A DNA stretch of 8,906 nt from Bacteroidota bacterium. GTDB lineage: Bacteria > Bacteroidota > Bacteroidia > Chitinophagales > LD1. The DNA is taken from positions 1 through 8,906 of the forward strand of contig JAFDYP010000598.1 in assembly GCA_018267355.1 (NCBI GenBank), given 5' to 3'. Both the position numbers and the translations under genes were made by a program. The notes under the pieces were generated by a model. It ran no database searches, was not told the DNA's origin, and was given only the letters and a program-made list of their open reading frames with translations. Shown here in pieces: positions 6,529-8,906 of this stretch (within the stretch, counting starts at the first letter, position 1; each line of letters opens with the position of its first letter).

Positions 6529-7527
6529 GTGAAAATATCAGCCTCCATCTATTCCCAGCGGGAAAAGCCACTGAGCGACATCGTAAGCCAGCTCAGTAGT
6601 CATGGAGTGGATATGCTGCATATAGACTGTGCAGACAGGCCGGAAGTATTTGATGATATCCGGCAGATCAGGTCGCTGACCAATACGCCGCTAGACCTCC
6701 ATATCATAGCCAAAGACCCGCTGAAATATGAAGCGCTGATACGTGAGCTCAAAGTAGAAAATGTGTCGCTGCAGTACGAAGACATGGGAAGCGTACCGGC
6801 TGCACCGCAGATACCGGGTACCAAGTTTGGCATCGCTCTGCAATCTGAGACAGATATCAAAGTACTGGACCAGGCCGTAGGATATGACTATGTGATGCTC
6901 ATGTGTACTACGCCGGGTGTGAGTGGCGGCAGTTTCCGCAAGGATAATTTCCGCAGGATCATAGAGGTGCGCCAGCGCTATCCTAAGCTCAAGGTGCAGG
7001 TGGACGGCGGTGTGAATGATGAAGTGGCCTATATACTCAGGCTGCTGGGAGTGGATTCTATCGTGTCCGGCTCCTTTATCATGAATCACTACAGTATCGG
7101 CTCGGGCATGCTCAGCCTGTACAAGGACCCTGTAGGTGGCAGCTATCAGGTGAAAGATTTTATGACCCCCGCCTGCTACCTGCCGGTGCTGGATGAAAAA
7201 GACCTGCGCTTTGAGACGGCGCTACATACTATAGAGGACCACAGGCAAGGCTTCGTCCTGATACAAGACGCTGATGGTAAACTAAAGGGGGTGATCAGCA
7301 ATGCAGACCTGCGCCGTGGCCTGATACGCCAGCTGGATAATCTGGTCAGCGTGGACGTGCGGGAGATGATCAATACTGATCCCGTGCGGATCAGTGGCGA
7401 TGCCGATCTGGGGCAGATGCTAGCTGTGATCAACGAACTCAATTTCATTATATTATTTTTGCCGGTCGTAGACAGCGCCGGCAGGCTGCTGGGCGCAGTA
7501 CTACTCAATAACCTGACGAGAGGCTAG
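6529..7527 (+). CDS. Ribulose-phosphate 3-epimerase-like barrel fused to a CBS domain pair
   Basis: 332 residues from GTG 6529. Residues 1-200 read as a ribulose-phosphate 3-epimerase-type TIM barrel: 'KISASIYS' (2-9) on strand 1, 'HIDCADR' (31-37) for the family HxDxMDG, 'LDLHII' (55-60), 'TTPGVSGGSF' (127-136) for NPGFGGQxF, 'VDGGVN' (158-163) and 'VSGSFI' (179-184). The metal ligands His31, Asp33, His58 and Asp159 are kept, while Met and Gly of the first motif are Ala35 and Arg37. Residues about 207-332 are two CBS domains, the first ending 'GVISNADLRRGL' (254-265), a form familiar from KpsF/GutQ sugar-phosphate isomerases, the second ending 'LPVVDSAGRLLGAVLL'. CBS pairs usually bind adenine nucleotides, so ligand control is inferred. 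GTG 6529 begins directly at strand 1; ATG 6469 would add 20 residues and remains possible. DAHP synthase follows 24 bases later. Confidence 0.82.
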   Translation: MKISASIYSQREKPLSDIVSQLSSHGVDMLHIDCADRPEVFDDIRQIRSLTNTPLDLHIIAKDPLKYEALIRELKVENVSLQYEDMGSVPAAPQIPGTKFGIALQSETDIKVLDQAVGYDYVMLMCTTPGVSGGSFRKDNFRRIIEVRQRYPKLKVQVDGGVNDEVAYILRLLGVDSIVSGSFIMNHYSIGSGMLSLYKDPVGGSYQVKDFMTPACYLPVLDEKDLRFETALHTIEDHRQGFVLIQDADGKLKGVISNADLRRGLIRQLDNLVSVDVREMINTDPVRISGDADLGQMLAVINELNFIILFLPVVDSAGRLLGAVLLNNLTRG

Positions 7528-7538
7528 AGGCAGCCTCT
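7519..7538 (+). other. Perfect 7-bp hairpin across the stop of the epimerase-CBS gene
   Basis: AGAGGCT (7519-7525) and AGCCTCT (7532-7538) pair perfectly around a six-base loop. The left arm takes in the last two sense codons and the first base of the TAG stop; the right arm ends 13 bases before the DAHP synthase ATG. No T-run follows, only 'AAATACAAATCAA', so it does not look like an intrinsic terminator. It could be an RNA-processing or translation-coupling structure in the dicistronic message. Confidence 0.5.
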
Positions 7539-7551
7539 AAATACAAATCAA

Positions 7552-8550
7552 ATGATCATACATCTCCATAGTAATATAGATCAGCAGAAAGCTGATGAAC
7601 TGGGCCGCCAGTACGAGGCTATTGTCTTTCATAATGGAAAGCAATATGTGCTGGTGACTTCGTCTAAAGTGAAGGAAGCGGACGCAGAGCTGAGGGCGCA
7701 GTCCGATGCCACTTACGCTACTGATTCAGACATACAGCTGGCCAGCAAGCAATATATGACCGATGTGCGCACCATAGACCTCGGTACAGTGACACTGGGT
7801 GGAAAAACAAATCATACGGCCGTGATCACCGGTCCCTGCTCTGTAGAGAGCGAGGAGCAGATTGAGCAGGCAGCGCAGCTGTGCGTAGAGCTGGGAGTGA
7901 AAGTTCTCCGTGCAGGCGCATACAAGCCTCGCACTTCGCCTTACACCTTTCAGGGATTAGGACTGGAGGGGCTGAAGCTATTGGACAAGATGCGCAGTAA
8001 ATATGGCCTCAAGATCATCACTGAGGTGCGTGATAGCACACATGTGGATGAGGTGATAGAATACAGCGATATCGTGCAGATAGGCGCCAAAGCTATGTAC
8101 GACCAGGGTATCCTGCGCAAATGCGGCAAGAGCAATAAAGCTGTACTGATCAAGCGAGGATTTGGCTCTACGCTACAGGAGTTTGTGCAGGCAGCAGAGT
8201 TTGTGCTCAGCAGTGGCAATTCTGACGTAATGCTCTGCGAGCGCGGCATCCGTACGTTTGAAACAAAGACGCGCTTCACCCTGGATCTCTGCGGTGTGGC
8301 CTGGCTAAAGCAGTATACCAACCTGCCCGTCATACTCGACCCTAGCCATGCGATAGGATATGCCTACGGTGTGGCTGACCTCTCCCGCGCCTGCATCGCT
8401 ATGGGTATAGACGGGCTGCTCATAGAGACGCACCCTAATCCTAAGGTGGCAAAGTCAGATGCTGACCAGCAGTTAAATTTTGAACAGTTCCGCGCGCTGT
8501 ACAAGAGTATGGATGCTGTGGCGAATGCTGTGGGTAGAAGGATAGTGTAG
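7552..8550 (+). CDS. aroF: 3-deoxy-7-phosphoheptulonate (DAHP) synthase, type I-beta, with N-terminal regulatory-like domain
   Basis: 332 residues. It condenses phosphoenolpyruvate with erythrose 4-phosphate, the first step of the shikimate pathway, in the cytosol. The barrel (about 85-332) has 'ITGPCSVES' (92-100), 'RAGAYKPRTSPYTFQG' (120-135), 'LIKRGFGSTLQEF' (199-211), 'LCERGIRTFETKTR' (228-241), 'LDPSHA' (262-267), 'ETHPNP' (292-297) and 'SDADQQL' (302-308). Expected metal ligands Cys96, His266, Glu292 and Asp303 are all present. Residues 1-78 correspond in place to the ferredoxin-like regulatory domain of Thermotoga-type enzymes, which mediates tyrosine/phenylalanine inhibition there; the sequence here is divergent, so feedback control is uncertain. 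The 'GARNAQNF' segment of the Thermotoga enzyme is 'GAKAMYDQ' (178-185). It lies 24 bases after the epimerase-CBS gene without its own evident promoter, implying an operon. The gene symbol is by family; some annotators use aroA or aroG. Confidence 0.94.
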   Translation: MIIHLHSNIDQQKADELGRQYEAIVFHNGKQYVLVTSSKVKEADAELRAQSDATYATDSDIQLASKQYMTDVRTIDLGTVTLGGKTNHTAVITGPCSVESEEQIEQAAQLCVELGVKVLRAGAYKPRTSPYTFQGLGLEGLKLLDKMRSKYGLKIITEVRDSTHVDEVIEYSDIVQIGAKAMYDQGILRKCGKSNKAVLIKRGFGSTLQEFVQAAEFVLSSGNSDVMLCERGIRTFETKTRFTLDLCGVAWLKQYTNLPVILDPSHAIGYAYGVADLSRACIAMGIDGLLIETHPNPKVAKSDADQQLNFEQFRALYKSMDAVANAVGRRIV

Positions 8551-8553
8551 GAT

Positions 8554-8906
8554 CTAAGAAAGTTTTTGGAGTCGGGCTAACCTGTCAGGCTCAGAATTTT
8601 TCAGATACAAGTCATCCTTTAGTGCGTCATATGCCCTGGCAAAGTATGGTTTAGCTTCTTCTTTACGATTGAGCTCCAGCAGGCATTCTGCTATTTCTTC
8701 ATAGTTGTAGCCGTCAGATTCTTTGTTTTCCTGCTCGAGCTCTAGCTGCAGATCCAGCGCGTCTTCCATTTTACCCATAGCGCGCAGGGTGCGAGCTACA
8801 GACCATTTGGCTATGCTGGCCTGCTTGGGGCGGTTCTTGGCCAGCTGCCAGTCCAGCCCCTTGCGGAAGATGCCCAACGCTGTACCAAAATCCTTTTTGC
8901 CAAAAT
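8554..8906 (-). CDS. TPR-like protein, N-terminal part off the right edge
   Basis: The minus-strand frame is open at the right edge and ends at TAG 8556-8554; 117 codons are visible, beginning in the middle of the protein (FGKKDFGTALGIFRKG...). The visible part is all helical, with the small/large residue spacing of tetratricopeptide repeats: 'FGTALGIFRKGLDW', then 'IAKWSVARTLRAMGKMEDALDLQ', then 'NYEEIAECLLELNRKEEAKPYFARAYDAL', the last two spaced about 40 residues apart, followed by a short charged tail ending 'LARLQKLS'. TPR arrays are protein-binding scaffolds; no partner can be inferred. A TTG at 8877-8875 could be mistaken for a start, but the coding frame clearly continues upstream of it. 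It converges on DAHP synthase with three bases between the stops. Confidence 0.72.
   Translation of the reverse strand, partial: FGKKDFGTALGIFRKGLDWQLAKNRPKQASIAKWSVARTLRAMGKMEDALDLQLELEQENKESDGYNYEEIAECLLELNRKEEAKPYFARAYDALKDDLYLKNSEPDRLARLQKLS

Noticed and set aside
8875..8877. TTG as the start of the right-edge TPR gene
   Set aside because: The frame stays open to the window edge and the upstream residues (FGKKDFGTA) continue a TPR-like helix, so the gene is cut rather than starting here.

Overview
The window looks like a piece of a Bacteroidota chromosome, perhaps from the Chitinophagia/Sphingobacteriia side, though I cannot place it more closely. The reasons are a membrane-anchored DUF4105 protein, a type I-beta DAHP synthase of the kind I associate with this phylum, a 'YPENPNLN' YqgE tail, a Calx-beta-like secreted repeat protein, no obvious Shine-Dalgarno sequences, and candidate promoters of the TTTG-N19-21-TAnnTTTG type. 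It is densely coding, with no gap over about 115 bases. I see no tRNA, rRNA, CRISPR array, insertion sequence or prophage.

Layout, left to right. (1) 1-1228, minus: a secreted protein cut by the left edge, made of Calx-beta-like units of about 115-120 residues. (2) 1335-3121, plus: a two-gene operon of YqgE/AlgH and a signal-peptide + DUF4105 + five-TM membrane protein, 5 bases apart. (3) 3122-3763, minus: pyrE, whose stop codon directly abuts that of the DUF4105 gene. (4) 3798-4421, plus: a NUDIX hydrolase with an unassigned N-terminal domain, divergent from pyrE across 34 bases. (5) 4424-6415, minus: a DUF255/thioredoxin-fold protein of the YyaL/SSP411 family. (6) 6529-8550, plus: a ribulose-phosphate 3-epimerase-like barrel fused to a CBS pair, followed 24 bases later by DAHP synthase. 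(7) 8554-8906, minus: the C-terminal part of a TPR-like protein, cut by the right edge.

Most of this is ordinary chromosomal content: pyrimidine synthesis (PyrE), shikimate pathway entry (DAHP synthase) and envelope or quality-control proteins. The part most worth following is the pairing of an epimerase-CBS fusion with DAHP synthase. DAHP synthase uses erythrose 4-phosphate from the pentose phosphate pathway, where ribulose-phosphate 3-epimerase works, so the fusion could be a ligand-gated supply step for aromatic synthesis. That is inference. Transcription units alternate in direction throughout, and the three convergent junctions leave 0, 2 and 3 bases between stop codons.
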